Shown here: positions 10,643 through 21,480 of the stretch, in pieces
Numbering within the stretch: position 1 is the stretch's first letter
How the letters are laid out: each line of letters starts with the position of its first letter
From: Anisodus tanguticus
Lineage: Eukaryota > Streptophyta > Magnoliopsida > Solanales > Solanaceae
Direction of reading: 5' to 3'
DNA: 64,000 nt
NCBI GenBank assembly: GCA_034509755.1
Contig: CM067556.1
Location: forward strand, 42,640,045-42,704,044
Notes under the pieces: model-generated
Database searches by the model: none
Seen by the model: the letters and a program-made list of their open reading frames with translations, nothing else
Told to the model about the DNA's origin: nothing
Program-made: the position numbers and the translations under genes

Positions 10643-11430
10643 AGGAATGACACAGATCAAATGGATGTTAAGACAACCTTCCTAAATGAAGATTTGGAAG
10701 AGGAAATATACGTAGAACAACCCGATGGGTATGTAATTCCAGGACATGAAAAGAAAGTATGTCAACTTGTTAAGTCTCTCTACGGACTCAAACAAGCCCC
10801 GAAACAATGACATGAAAAGTTTGATAATACTTTATTATCAAAAGATTTCTCCATAAATGAATGTGATAAATGTATCTATGTCAAAGGGAACTTTGAATCA
10901 TTTGTCATGATATGCCTTTACGTAGATGACATGCTCATCACCTGAAGTAGTCTTAACTTGATCTTGGAAACCAAGAATATGTTGAAACAATATTTTGACA
11001 TGAAAGATATGGGTGTTGCAGATGTAATCTTAGGAATTAAGATTTCTAAGACATCTGACGGGCTGGTCTTATCTCAATCTCATTACATTGAAGATGTTTT
11101 AAGGAAATTTGATGTATTTGACAGTCCCCCTATAAAGTCACCAATGGATATGAATCATAGAATTGATAAAAATTGTGGTGCACCCATATCCCAAGAGCGA
11201 TATGCATAGGTTATTGACAGTTTAGTGTACATTACAAACTGCACCCGACCCGATATCTCTTATCCAGTCAATAAGTTGTCTAGGTTTACTCGTAATCCTA
11301 GAAATGATCACTGGAAGACGTTAAATCGAATACTACGATATCTGAAATATTCGCTGACTTACGAATTACATTATTCAAGATATCCAGCCATATTGGAAGG
11401 ATATAGTGACGCAAACTGGATATCAGAATC
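10643..11430 (+). pseudogene. Extra RT-RNase H fragment joined directly to the 5' LTR
   Basis: Coding similarity starts at the RT motif around HQMD, runs through the YVDDM active-site motif (about 10921-10935) and stops in RNase H at DANWIS. It is a near-copy of 14062-14840 in the main body. Both share an in-frame TGA after KQAPKQ and an in-frame TAG after ERYA. The left junction fuses the LTR end (CCTACA) to the RT; the right junction enters a second LTR fragment within a short CAGAA-type microhomology. It has no start codon and no function is expected. Confidence 0.75.
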
Positions 11431-11637
11431 ATCAATCTGTTCTATATTCATTGACTTCGATGGGATCAATATAGTTTGCTTTGCTTTGTTGATAGTTGAT
11501 ATTTTATCTTTGGAGACTATTGCCCATTACCGTAAACGCATATATACGGGGCAATATTGTCTTAAAGACATAGAGCCATCTCTCGACTAAGCTTTCTTCT
11601 TGTTTAGCCTTTTGGTTACTACACCATTTTTCCTACA
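11431..11637 (+). repeat. Truncated second LTR of element A (3' part only)
   Basis: Begins at the segment matching AATCTGTTCTATATTCATTG of the 3' LTR and ends CCTACA at 11637. It is followed by the internal region, so it acts as the true 5' LTR edge of the main body. It contains AATATTGTCTTAAA (about 11553-11566), one change from the AATCTTGTCTTAAA of the 3' LTR. Confidence 0.75.
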
Positions 11638-11653
11638 ATTTTAAGACAAGATT
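11638..11653 (+). other. Primer-binding-site position of A, not a tRNA type
   Basis: The first internal bases are ATTTTAAGACAAGATT. A normal plant Copia has TGG plus initiator-tRNA complement here. No TGG and no tRNA 3' end is recognisable. TTTAAGACAAGATT is instead the exact reverse complement of AATCTTGTCTTAAA at 16828-16841 in the 3' LTR. Confidence 0.6.
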
Positions 11654-11671
11654 TTTCTGACTATTCGAAAG

Positions 11672-12193
11672 ATGTCTGTAAACAATTATGTCAACTGTTC
11701 TATTAACAATTCCGTTTGTAGTTCTGGTTCTACTCGTGTTAACATTTTTGTTTCTAGTTTTGTTACTGCTGTTCAAGGCACTGTTGCTATTCAAGGCACT
11801 GTTGTTGTTCAAGGCACTGCTGCTGTTCAAGGAAATGTTGTTGTCACTGGCGCTGCTCAAGAAAATATTGTTGTCCCTGCTCCTGACAGTTTCCGGCATA
11901 AATGCCCGGGTAAGGTTCTAGATAACAATTACAACAAGAGAAGGAGACTAAAGATGTTATTCTATCTTACTGTGTTGAGCCTGTCACGATCTCAGACATA
12001 TAATCCTTCTTCTGGTGGGGATGCAATGGACACTCAGTCTAACACAACGACTGAAGTGGGCCAAAATATCCAGGTCTCAAATGACCTGAAGGCCAAGAAC
12101 AAACGCAAGGCAGAGGGTAACGTTGTACAAGACAAGGGTAATCCCCCGGATCTTAACAACATAATTTTGGATTTCTCGGCAATGGGGTTGTAG
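11672..12193 (+). pseudogene. Gag N-terminal remnant with 18-bp repeats
   Basis: A 173-codon frame starts 35 nt after the LTR. It holds about four copies of an 18-bp unit encoding VQGTVV-like hexapeptides (about residues 33-58, nt 11769-11845), then KRRRLKMLFYLTVLSLS, which resembles the start of the Tork gag domain, then a basic C-terminal part (KAKNKRKAEG). The capsid core and CCHC zinc knuckle are missing. The frame ends in a TAG just before the protease. The N-terminal low-complexity extension fits this clade, but the protein cannot form a normal capsid. Confidence 0.6.
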
Positions 12194-12202
12194 GCAAATC
12201 TG

Positions 12203-12604
12203 GTGGAGAACCCAAGGCAATGGTGGATAGACACGGGTGCAACCCGTCACATCTGCTCTGACAAAAATGCATTCTCCTCGCATGCCCTAGTCACGGGCAA
12301 TAAGCTGTTCATGGGAAACAATGTTAACTCGAAAGTACAAGGGGTTGGAAAGGTTGTCCTCGAAATGACTTCAGGCAAAGAGATCACTCTAAAGAAAGTG
12401 ATGCACGTCCCTAACATCCGCAAGAACTTGGTTTCAGGGTCATTGTTGCTCAAAACTGGGTTTAGACTAGTTTTTGAGTCCAACAAGTTTGTAATAACTA
12501 AGAATGGTAATTTTGTAGGAAGGGGCTTCGCATGTGACGACCTCTTCAAAATGAATGTTATGTCTGTAATTCGTTCATCGAATGAAATAAAGCCTTCTAC
12601 CTAG
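12203..12604 (+). pseudogene. Copia protease region
   Basis: A 133-codon frame begins with NPRQWWIDTGATRHICSD (about residues 3-20), the aspartic protease motif with its D-T-G triad intact, and continues through the usual protease tail (VPNIRKNLVSGSLLLKTG). In a working element it would process the Gag-Pol polyprotein in virus-like particles. A TAG separates it from the upstream gag remnant and another TAG ends it at 12602-12604, where the GAG-pre-integrase domain (LWHHRLGHVN) starts. Confidence 0.7.
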
Positions 12605-13490
12605 CTGCTTGAGTCTTCTAATTTATGGCATCATAGATTAGGACATGTTAACTTACAAATCCATTCAAAAGTTAGTAAAGTTGGAATTATTGCCTTCCTT
12701 CGACATAAACCCTCAACATAAATGTGAGGTGTGCGTAGAAGAAAAATAAACCAAATCGTCTTTTCATTCAGTCGAAAGAAACTCCGCTCCTCTAGAACTT
12801 ATTCACACTGACATATGTGATTTAAAGTTTGTGCAAACTAGAGGGGGGAACAAGTACTTTGTGACTTTTATTGATGATAGTACAAGGTATTGTTATGTTT
12901 ACTTGTTGAAAAGTAAAGATGAAGCATTTAAACGTTATAAATCAGAAGTTGAAAATCAACTAAACCTACGGATTAAGGCAATTCGTAGTGATAGAAGGGG
13001 AGAATACATAGCACCGTTTGAAGAATACAATGCTCAATTCGGCATTGTTCATCAAACGACCGCTCCTTCCTGGCCTCAGTCTAACGGTATTGGCAAGCGC
13101 TAAAACTGTACGTTAAAGGAAATGATGAATGCTTTACTTATCAATTCCGGTTTATCCCAAAACATGTGGGGCGAAACAATTCTTACCGCTAATACAATTC
13201 TCAATAGAGTTCCGCATAAGGGTAAGGATAAAACTCCATATAAATCATGGAAAGGAAAGAAACCCACTTACAAATATTTAAAAGTGTGGGGCTGCTTGGC
13301 AAAGGTCGAAGTACCTAAACCAAAATAGGTCAAAATTGGACCTAAGACTGTCGATTACATATTCATCGGATATGCAAATAACAGTAGTGCTTATCGCTTC
13401 TTAGTGTATAAGTCAGAGATACCTGATATCCACGAAGGTACGATCATGGAATCAAGGAATGCTGAATTCTTTGAATAGATCTTTCCTAGA
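12605..13490 (+). pseudogene. Copia integrase, broken
   Basis: The zinc-binding N-terminal part is visible (WHHRLGHVN, then KCEVCVEEK after a frameshift) with a stop behind it. The catalytic core has HTDICDL and IRSDRRGEY, so the first two acidic residues are present. The third motif reads NGIGKR followed by a stop, so the catalytic glutamate is lost. The C-terminal part runs on through WGCLAKVEVPKPK, a stop, and IGYANNSSAYR. Integrase would normally join element cDNA to the chromosome; this copy cannot. Confidence 0.7.
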
Positions 13491-13730
13491 AAGGGAAAAG
13501 AAACAATTTCGCGCAAACGAAGTTATGAACAAAATGCTCATAATCAACAAGACCCAGGAGTTTCTGATTATTCGGAACTAGACGTTCCAGATCTACAGGA
13601 CTCAGAAGTTGCTGACTATCCGAAACATAATGTTCCAGACCTACAAAACTTAGGGGTTCCAGAGGTTAAACCAAGACGGAGCAAAAGGGCCAAAACGGAC
13701 AAAACCTTTGGTTTAGACTTTCTAACCTAT

Positions 13731-15277
13731 ATGGTTGAAAATGAACCGAGGAAAATTAAAAAAGCATTGTCAACTCTAGAAGCACCGCTTTGGAAAGAAG
13801 CTATAGAAAGCGAAATAGATTCTATCATGCAAAACCATACTTGGGAAATGGTCGATCTTCCTTCGGGAAGCAAACCTTTGGGTTGTAAGTGGATACTCAA
13901 AAGAAAGTACAAAGCAGATGTAACTATTGACAAGTATAAGGCCAGACTAGTAGTCAAAGGCTACAGACAAAAAAAAGGCATCGATTACTTCGACACATAC
14001 TCCCCTGGGTCTAGATTGACATCCATCAGGGTATAGCCATAACAACTTTGCGTGACCTTGAGATACATCAAATGGATGTTAAGATAGCCTTCCTAAACGG
14101 AGATTTGGAAGAGGAAATATACATGGAACAACCTAAGGGGTATGTAATTCCAGGACAAGAAAAGAAAGTATGTCAATTTGCTAAGTCTTTGTACGGACAC
14201 AAACAAGCCCCGAAACAATGACATGAAAAGTTTGATAATACTTTATTACCAAAAGATTTCTCCATAAATGAATGTGATAAATGTATCTATGTCAAAGGGA
14301 ACTCTGAATCATTTGTCATGATATGCCTTTACGTAGATGACATGCTCATCACCGGAAGTAGTCTTAACTTGATCTTGGAAACCAAGAATATGTTGAAACA
14401 ATATTTTGACATGAAAGATATATAGGTGTTGCAGATGTAATCTTAGGAATTAAGATTTCCAAGACATCTGACGGGCTGGTCTTATCTCAATCTCATTACA
14501 TTGAATATGTTTTAAGGAAATTTGATGTATTTGACAGTCCCCCTATAAAGTCACCAATGGATATGAATCATAGAATTGATAAAAATCGTGGTGCACCCAT
14601 ATCCCAAGAGCGATATGCATAGGTTATTGACAGTTTAGTGTACATTACAAACTGCACCCGACCCGATATCTCTTATCCAGTCAATAAGTTGGCTAGGTTT
14701 ACTCGTAATCCTAGAAATGATCACTGGAAGGCATTAAATTGGATACTACAATATCTGAAATATTCGTTGACTTACGGATTACATTATTCAAGATATCCAG
14801 ACGTATTGGAAGGATACATTGATGCAAACTGGATATCAGACATAAAGAACACCAAATCCACCAGTGGGTATGTTTTTACAATTGATGGTGGGGCTGTGTC
14901 TTGGAAATATTCTAAGCAAACATGCATCGCCCGATCCACGATGGAATCAGAGTTTATCGCTTTAGACAAAGCAGGAGAATAAGCAGAGTGGCTTCACGAC
15001 TTCTTAGAGGATATTCCTTGTTGGAATAAACTCGTACCTTCAGTGATGATTCACTATGACAATCACTTTAGGAAGGGCATAGAGTAATATGTACAACGAC
15101 AAGTCTAGACATATTCATCGGAGGTATAAGACCATTAGGCAGTTGATCACTATGGGTGTCATTTCCATTGATTACATCAAATCAAAGGATAACTTAGCGT
15201 ATCCATTAACTAAAGGGCTACCCAAAGATCAAATATTTTGCATGTCTAGGGGAATGAGCTTAAAACCCAAACAATAA
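13731..15277 (+). pseudogene. Copia reverse transcriptase-RNase H, broken
   Basis: RT starts near WKEAIESEIDSI and KARLVVKGY (13790-13965). A frameshift with a stop follows at about 14033, then QMDVKIAFLNGDLEEEIYM, a TGA after KQAPKQ, and the YVDDM motif at about 14330-14345. A 2-base insertion near 14422 relative to the upstream fragment shifts the frame again. RNase H runs from about 14815 (DANWIS, then SGYVFTIDGGAVSWK) to KDNLAYPLTKGLPKDQ at about 15235. The main reading frames are 13731-14036, 14638-14982 and 15089-15277. Confidence 0.75.
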
Positions 15278-15859
15278 GAATCTTTATGGTGGTAACCCAA
15301 CCTTACTGATGGAAGATCCCATGAATTTGGTTAAATGAGAAAACTAAACTATAGAGGTTCAGTTTAGCGCTTCACTTGAAGTAAGAGCACTTCAGATTAT
15401 CATTCCTTAAAGAAAGATAACTCCAAACCCGTTCCCGTGATAGACATTGAGTGCTACCTGCATAATGGGTAAAGGATAAGTTTTTGAAACTTTTAATGAT
15501 TCTAACACTTGCGAGTGGGGTAGAGCAAAATACCTTATAGGAGATCACCTATTTAAGTGCGAAGACAGGCCACTTCAAATGTATGCACTTAAGAATCCAA
15601 ACGTTGTCCATGCCCACAACGGACAAAACAATAAGAAGAAATGAATAAGGAGAGTTATTGTGTTGATATCATTATCTTGGTTTACACTAAACACTGACGG
15701 TTCAAGACATCACGTTCACCGAGCAGTAAGTAAATCCAATGGTAATCGACTAATGAAGGTTCAAAGCCGAAAACTACCTTTCCTAATGCAATATCTTTCC
15801 GCTGAAAGATTGTTGAACATTGGCACCCTGTGTGTACCAATTCTCTTTCAAGAGGGGAT
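15278..15859 (+). other. 3' untranslated region and polypurine tract of A
   Basis: Non-coding; ends in TTTCAAGAGGGGAT directly before the 3' LTR, a normal plus-strand primer. The same 3' region precedes the 3' LTRs of B and C. The 81-codon frame at 15660-15905 crosses into the LTR and is not a gene. Confidence 0.7.
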
Positions 15860-16912
15860 TGTTGGAAATTTTACTAATGAGAGATTGAGTTTATCCCGTC
15901 TTTAATAACTTAAACACGTGGGGCCCATCTATCGGAAACATCATTTCTTCGCACATGCCTAATCTACTAAGTGAGTACATGATGATTAGTGTCAAGTATC
16001 GTCAAATTTCATTAAGAAATGAAAGAGACATTGGTACACAAAGTAAAGAGTTTGAGACATGAAAATATGGAGTATTTTTGGCCAAAAATGACGAATCTCC
16101 CTCATTGGTAGAAGAAGGAAGAATTGAGCAATATATAAGCTCTAAGTTTGAGTAAGGGTTTGGGACCTCAAGGGGTAACCCATGTGTTTAGAAGGGAGAG
16201 GACCTAGGTGAGCTTGGGTTCAGGGCTAAGCCCCACACGTGCACCGCCGTCGCCCGCCCGTCCCATTCGGTCCGGGCTCTTGGGCTGTGGGTTGTCTTCC
16301 AAAATTTTCTTTTTAGTCCCTGAAATGTTTCTTATTTACATTTTGGACCTAAAAGTTTTGGACAGTTGCAACAGTTCTGAAACGTTGCAACTAACGATCA
16401 GATTCGCCCCTCTTTTTTCTTATATAATAAACTCCTCTGTTCAAGTTCGAAATATACGAAATAAAGAACTGAAAACACACATACGACAATATATACAAAC
16501 ACAGTGTCTTCTATTTTGTTTGACCTACACAGAATATGTCTGTTTTATTCGATCTACAAACACAAAACAGATACACAACCAGAAACTCTTTCTCTCTTCT
16601 GTTTCTTTCGAATTACAGAATCAGAAAGACACAAAGTATTTTATTCTGTTTCGAAACACAAAAACAGAAATGCAAAAACTCTTATGTCACAAACAGACAG
16701 AAATCAACAATCTGTTCTATATTCATTGACTTCGCTGGGATCAACATAGTTTGCTTTACTTTGTTGATAGTTGTTGTTTTATCTTTGGAGACTATTGCCC
16801 ATTACCGTAAAAGCATATATACGGGGCAATCTTGTCTTAAAGACAGAGAACCATCTCTCGACTCAGCTTTCTTCTTGTTTAACCTTTCAGATACTACACC
16901 ATTTTTCCTACA
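15860..16912 (+). repeat. 3' LTR of element A
   Basis: TGTTGGAAAT...CCTACA, 1,053 bp, followed by GATAG. A TATATA is at about 16816-16822. The block from about 16748 to 16865 is strongly similar to the LTRs of B and C, although the rest of the LTR is not. It includes AATCTTGTCTTAAA (16828-16841) and a GAGA...TCTC hairpin. Confidence 0.85.
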
Positions 16913-17199
16913 GATAGTTTATTAGAAATGACAAAAGAGATACTCCTATGATATAGTTAATTGTGTAAGCTTTTATGACTTAATGAATAAAATGAAATGT
17001 CAGGGACAAACTTCAGACCATATTTGAAAGAATGCAAGTAATTGTATTTTAGTAACAAAATACCTTGAACATAAAGTGGAAGATGATGCAAAATGTGTCT
17101 AGTGAGAATTTATGCTATCCATAATATATGTACATCGACGAAAGGATTTGAATATACACAATAATAATTTTTTAGAAGATATGTAGTTTAACAATCACA

Positions 17200-18158
17200 T
17201 TTGATAACATGACTCTTTGGAGAAAACGACTCTAGAAAGGATTCATCTCAACATACCTTGAGAAACTCAAAGCTAATGTAGCTGCTTTAATTCCAAATCA
17301 ATCTTAGCACGAATAAAATCTACATAATTTAATAAATACCAGACACAGACTCCCCAGTTTCATAATTTAATCTACATAAATGATCGTCATAAACTTGTAT
17401 TCGAAAATGGGAAAGTGTCGTTATGTTTTTAGTTTGAAACCCTAGGTTGACTCTTGTAGCGATTCTTGGAAATTTGATGAATTCATACGGATTTGAATCC
17501 GTTAAAGTGTTAAAATTAATGGGTAATAAGCGCTAAACAATTAAAAAATAGCTAAAAATACTCACCTGAGGTATTAGGATGTGAGAGGGGCTCCTACTCT
17601 CTAAAATTGAATGCCAAAGTCAAAACTGAAGTGTTACTCTCTCTTATAGCCAACAGTAGAGTATGTCATGGATCTTGTGTCACAAGAAATGCCGGGAGTT
17701 CCTATTTGCCTCGCCTAAAATAGCCCTGCGCCAGGTGCTCTCCTATGCAGAGTGTTTTGTCACAAGAGGTGCCGCGAGGAATGGTGCGTGTCTGTCTGCG
17801 CGCATGCTTGCGATATCGCTCACCACAACGAGCGCCTTCTGCCTTGCACCTTTTCCATGCCTCTTTTGCTTGCAATGTTTCTTGCTTCAACGAATGGCTA
17901 TTGTCCCACCTGACACTTCTCATGGCGTCTCTCGCGAGGCAAGATATGTTGCGAGCCTTGGGCCTGAGATAATTTTCTCTTCTCTCTTTGGCCTTCCACT
18001 CTTGTGTCCGAAGCACTTCACTCGTCTTAGCTCGTTCAAACACCTTTTTTGACCTTATTACCTTCGTGTGAGTCCCACATTCCTGAACTTGGTCTGACAT
18101 CAAGGTTGTAAGCTCGAAATTGGATTAATTCAAATGTATGGATTTACGGGGTTTTAGA
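17200..18158 (-). repeat. 3' LTR of a chromodomain Gypsy element (G)
   Basis: Read on the minus strand the LTR starts TCTAAAACCCCGTAAATCC just after the polypurine tract at 18159-18175. The other end is not defined by a duplication; 17200 is an estimate based on LTR-like sequence (AAACCCTAGGTTGACTC near 17440). The ORFs at 17663-18103 on both strands are within it. Confidence 0.5.
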
Positions 18159-20238
18159 TCTTCCCCTTAGGAACATTCGTCCTCAAATGTTAAGTCGTTT
18201 GTCGTCTTCGAGCCCAATGCTGGTTCTTGTACTCCCAACCATGCCAAAAATCCTTAGGGCCTCTAAATTTGACTAACTATGTATATTCTCAAAAATTTTG
18301 GAGAGTTTCCCCTGTAATTAAACCTATCCCAAATTTTCAAACTATGTCAACAAACCAGATAATCACAACAATAAGGCATCACAACACTCTCGTATCTATG
18401 CTAACTCACTACTCAACAAAACTTATAGACATGGTTCTCCTTGGTCTCATGCTCAACAAACTATGCAACTTACGAGATTTCAACATTTACTTACATCCAA
18501 TCCAATCTAGTTAACCTCACGACAATAAAGTAATGTTCATATGGATACTTCATAAAATAAATGTACAAAAAAGTAAAGTATGATGGGGTGTTACCTTATT
18601 AATTTTCCTCTTGATCTTGGAATACATGAGTATATCTCTTTTTCATTTCTCAAGTTGCTTTTTGAAATGTTAATTCCATCACAACCACCTTAATGGAAGC
18701 AATCTCTTTAGTTCTCAACTTCTGAACTTGTCGGTCAAGAATTCCAACGAGAACCTCCTCATAGGTTAACCCTTCATTAATTTCACTAATAATGAGTGAC
18801 AAGTCACCCATACATTTCTCCAATATAAATACATGAAGCACAAGATGCACTAATGATAATTCTTGGGGTAATTCAAGCTCATATGCCACTTGGCCAATCT
18901 CCCTCGAGATTCTATAGGGACCAATGTATCTTGGGCTTAGTTTTTTTTTCAAATCGTATTACGCCCTTCATTAGCGATTTCTCAGATAAACTACGCACCT
19001 TGATCGTATATAATAGAAACTGGGGTACTGTGCAACCTGTCTATATCTCAAATATAAAACTAAGCATATTATTCTACGGTGTCTATAGTCTTTACGGGCA
19101 ATAAGTGCGCCAACGTTGCTAGTCGAATTTCAATCACCCAGATCGCATCATACTTGTGAATTGAGTGAGGTAGACCTACCACAAGTCTACATTTATCATT
19201 TTCATTTCCACTATAGAATCTCTGTATTTTGTGCTAAACTACATGTCTTTTGGTGGCCTTGACTTGCTGACAATTCAAACACTTAGCTATAAAGTCTGAT
19301 ACATTTCTTTTAATAATGTTCCCCTAATAAATTTCCTTGAGATCTTAATACATATTTGAATAACTCGAAAGAACATAGTACTTTGAACTGTGTGCCTCCA
19401 TCATTATCTTCTCTCTGAGACCATTAACATCAGAAACACACATACGACATTGGTACCTCAACGTACCATCATTCACCCCGAGTGCAGAAGTTGTGGTTTT
19501 GTACATGTGAATACCCTCCTTCAACTGTACCAATACAGGATCATCATATTGCCTTTCTTTTACCTCTGCCACTAATGATGACCCGACCCTATTTTGTACA
19601 ACAACATTTCCTTCTTCAGAGTCGATGAGTCAAGCTCCTAGACTTGATAATCGTTGAACTTCTTTCGCCATAACCCTTTTATGTTCTTCTAAGTAAGCCA
19701 AAGTTCCCATAGTTTTTCGTTTAAGAGCATCAACTATAAGATTCGCCTTCCCCGGATGATAGAGAATTTCAATGTCATATTCTTTTAGTAACTCGAGCCA
19801 TCTCCTTTTTCTCAAGTTCTATTCTCTTTGCTTAAATATGTGTTGAAGATTGTTGTGATTCGTGAATATGTCAATAGGAACACCACAGAAGTAATGACAC
19901 CAAATTTTCAATGCAAATATTATGACTGCCATTCCAAGTCATTGGTCGGGTAGTTATTTTCGTGAGTCGCCGCATAACTATTACCTTTCCATGTTACATT
20001 AAAATACAAGAAAGACTAACCCTTTGAGGAATCACAATATACTACAAATATGTCTAACCCACCCAGTAGGGTCAACACATATGTAGTGGTCTATTTGGAT
20101 TTGGCCCTTTAAAGCTTTCTCACGTGCATCCAACCATTGAAAGTTGGTTGCCTTTTTGGTCAACTTTGTTGATGGAATGACAATATAATAGAACTCATCC
20201 ACAAACCTTTTATAGTAACCGGCCAAACCCAATAAACT
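18159..20238 (-). pseudogene. Truncated Ty3/Gypsy (Tekay/Del-like) pol, element G
   Basis: Minus-strand pieces in order: RT C-terminus with GLAGYYKRFVDEF (20232-20032), RNase H end with RRWLELLKEYDIEILYHPGK (19815-19630), integrase N-terminal region MAEVKERQYDDPVLVQLKEG (19572-19345), then the integrase C-terminus and chromodomain-like tail with KLSPRYIGPYRISREIG and YEEVLVGILDRQVQKLRTKE (18952-18650). The integrase catalytic core between 18953 and 19344 is not recognisable and stops are frequent. The polypurine tract (minus strand TAAGGGGAAGA) lies before the LTR. The element is cut off at 20238 in the RT by element H. Confidence 0.75.
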
Positions 20239-21196
20239 CTGTTAGGATAGGGCTACTCCTATGCACTCTAAGAATCATGTTCTTAGAGTATTTGCGTAAG
20301 AAGGTATGCAGAGGAATTTAAAATCAACACAAGAATTTTCATGTGGAAAACGCCTTGTTCAAAGGAGGCAAAAACCATGACCTATCTTCTATAGGATATA
20401 TCAAATTATTTTCACTATAATTTAGAGCCCTTTTAGCGACCATAAATAACCTAAGCATATGTTCTTTGAACAATCCGGCTAAATCACAATAGTAATAGTT
20501 TAACTAACGAACACCTATTACACAATACTTGCAAAGGTAAATAGATGAAACCAAAATAGAACCTAACCTAGACATACTAAAGAACAGAATGATAAGATCT
20601 TGATAATCTATGGTTCTTCATCATCGTGAAGTTGACTCTTCTAAGGACTAGTGTTGATTGAGCTCACTAACCCTCTCATTGGAATGTTGTGATTTATGGT
20701 TGTGGTCGAGCTCCAAAACTTGTTCATTCTGTCTATATATAAAAGTAGTTGCCGCCTCTTGAATGTAGACTCCAACCAAGTTTGGTTTCATAACTGTACC
20801 CGAAAAACCAAACCTTATTTGACTTGGATCTTCCTTATTTACTTGTATGTGCGTCAGGTTCCTTGTCCAACTTCAATGCTAATTCTATGTTGATCAACTT
20901 ATGACATTTTATGAAAATACTACCATAACTTGAAATCCAATTCTTCACCGAATATGAATCAATCAATATTTCATTTTCTCCAATGTCAACATGAAACTAC
21001 TTTCAGTATCCAGTTGCGTCATAGTAACGATCAGTTCCTTTGTTGATATGACTGCTTCACTAGTCCCTTGTAGGTCTTCTTGGATGTATGGTTCTTCAAT
21101 GAAATCCTTTCTTATGTCTCCCTCAATTGTCAGGTACATTATTTGTCAAATCATCAAAACTCCAATGTAAGCTCATAATCAACCATTGAGCCAACA
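20239..21196 (-). repeat. LTR of a SIRE-like Copia element (H)
   Basis: Minus strand reads TGTTGGCTCAATGGTTG at 21196 and ends CCTATCCTAACA at 20239, 958 bp with TG...CA termini. The sequence with a purine-rich lead-in and TTTTGATGATTTGACAAAT resembles SIRE-type LTRs of Solanaceae. It abuts element G exactly, so it is the insertion edge. The other LTR and the body of H are missing from this window. Confidence 0.65.
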
Positions 21197-21480
21197 GCTA
21201 CTCCACAATTTTCTCATTTTTGATGATGACAAACATATAGAAGTTTCATATATCTTCGTGTGCCTTCTAACCAGCTTACTTCAATCTTCTTCAGTTCTGG
21301 ATCAGCTCTTCCCCCTTTGGCGTTGCACTTATGTTGACAATCTTCCCCTTAGAACCAACTCGATATTGTTCTAACACTACAACTCTGCGTTGATACAACT
21401 AAGGCTCATTACACGAGGTTTGTAAGCTCTCAGTAGTTCACCCATGATCACATCACAGTTTGTGAAAAAGAGAGAAAAAC
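21197..21480 (-). other. 3' internal end of element H
   Basis: Minus strand contains a purine-rich tract (ATGAGAAAATTGTGGAG) immediately before the LTR and SIRE-like non-coding sequence upstream. No open frame is present. It ends near 21480 in a sequence change. Confidence 0.45.

Larger units (their letters stand above)
9663..16912 (+). mobile_element. Composite Tork-type Copia retrotransposon A
   Basis: Order: 5' LTR, an RT-RNase H fragment, a truncated second LTR, a short gag remnant, protease, integrase, RT, RNase H, polypurine tract, 3' LTR. The 5-mer GATAG lies at 9658-9662 and 16913-16917, so the composite inserted as one unit or kept the outer flanks of one insertion. Domain order (integrase before RT) makes it Copia, and the protease and integrase resemble the Tork clade. 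Every reading frame carries stops or frameshifts, so it is dead. Elements B and C belong to the same family. Confidence 0.8.

Noticed and set aside
10034..10685. ORFs of 64-80 codons upstream of the first RT fragment, and 173- and 129-codon frames at 16208-16925
   Set aside because: They lie inside the LTRs of element A and occur in both LTR copies. No domain or codon signal supports them.
11769..11845. CRISPR-like short repeat array
   Set aside because: Units are contiguous and coding with no spacers, in a plant retrotransposon.
17663..18103. Two ~130-codon frames on opposite strands
   Set aside because: Located in the LTR of the Gypsy element G, directly next to its polypurine tract; the translations resemble no known domain.
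20239..21375. Reading TGTTAG...CTAACA as one complete solo LTR
   Set aside because: The flanks do not form a duplication and the better LTR edge is CCAACA at 21196 followed by a purine tract, so the segment is an LTR plus an internal end on the minus strand.
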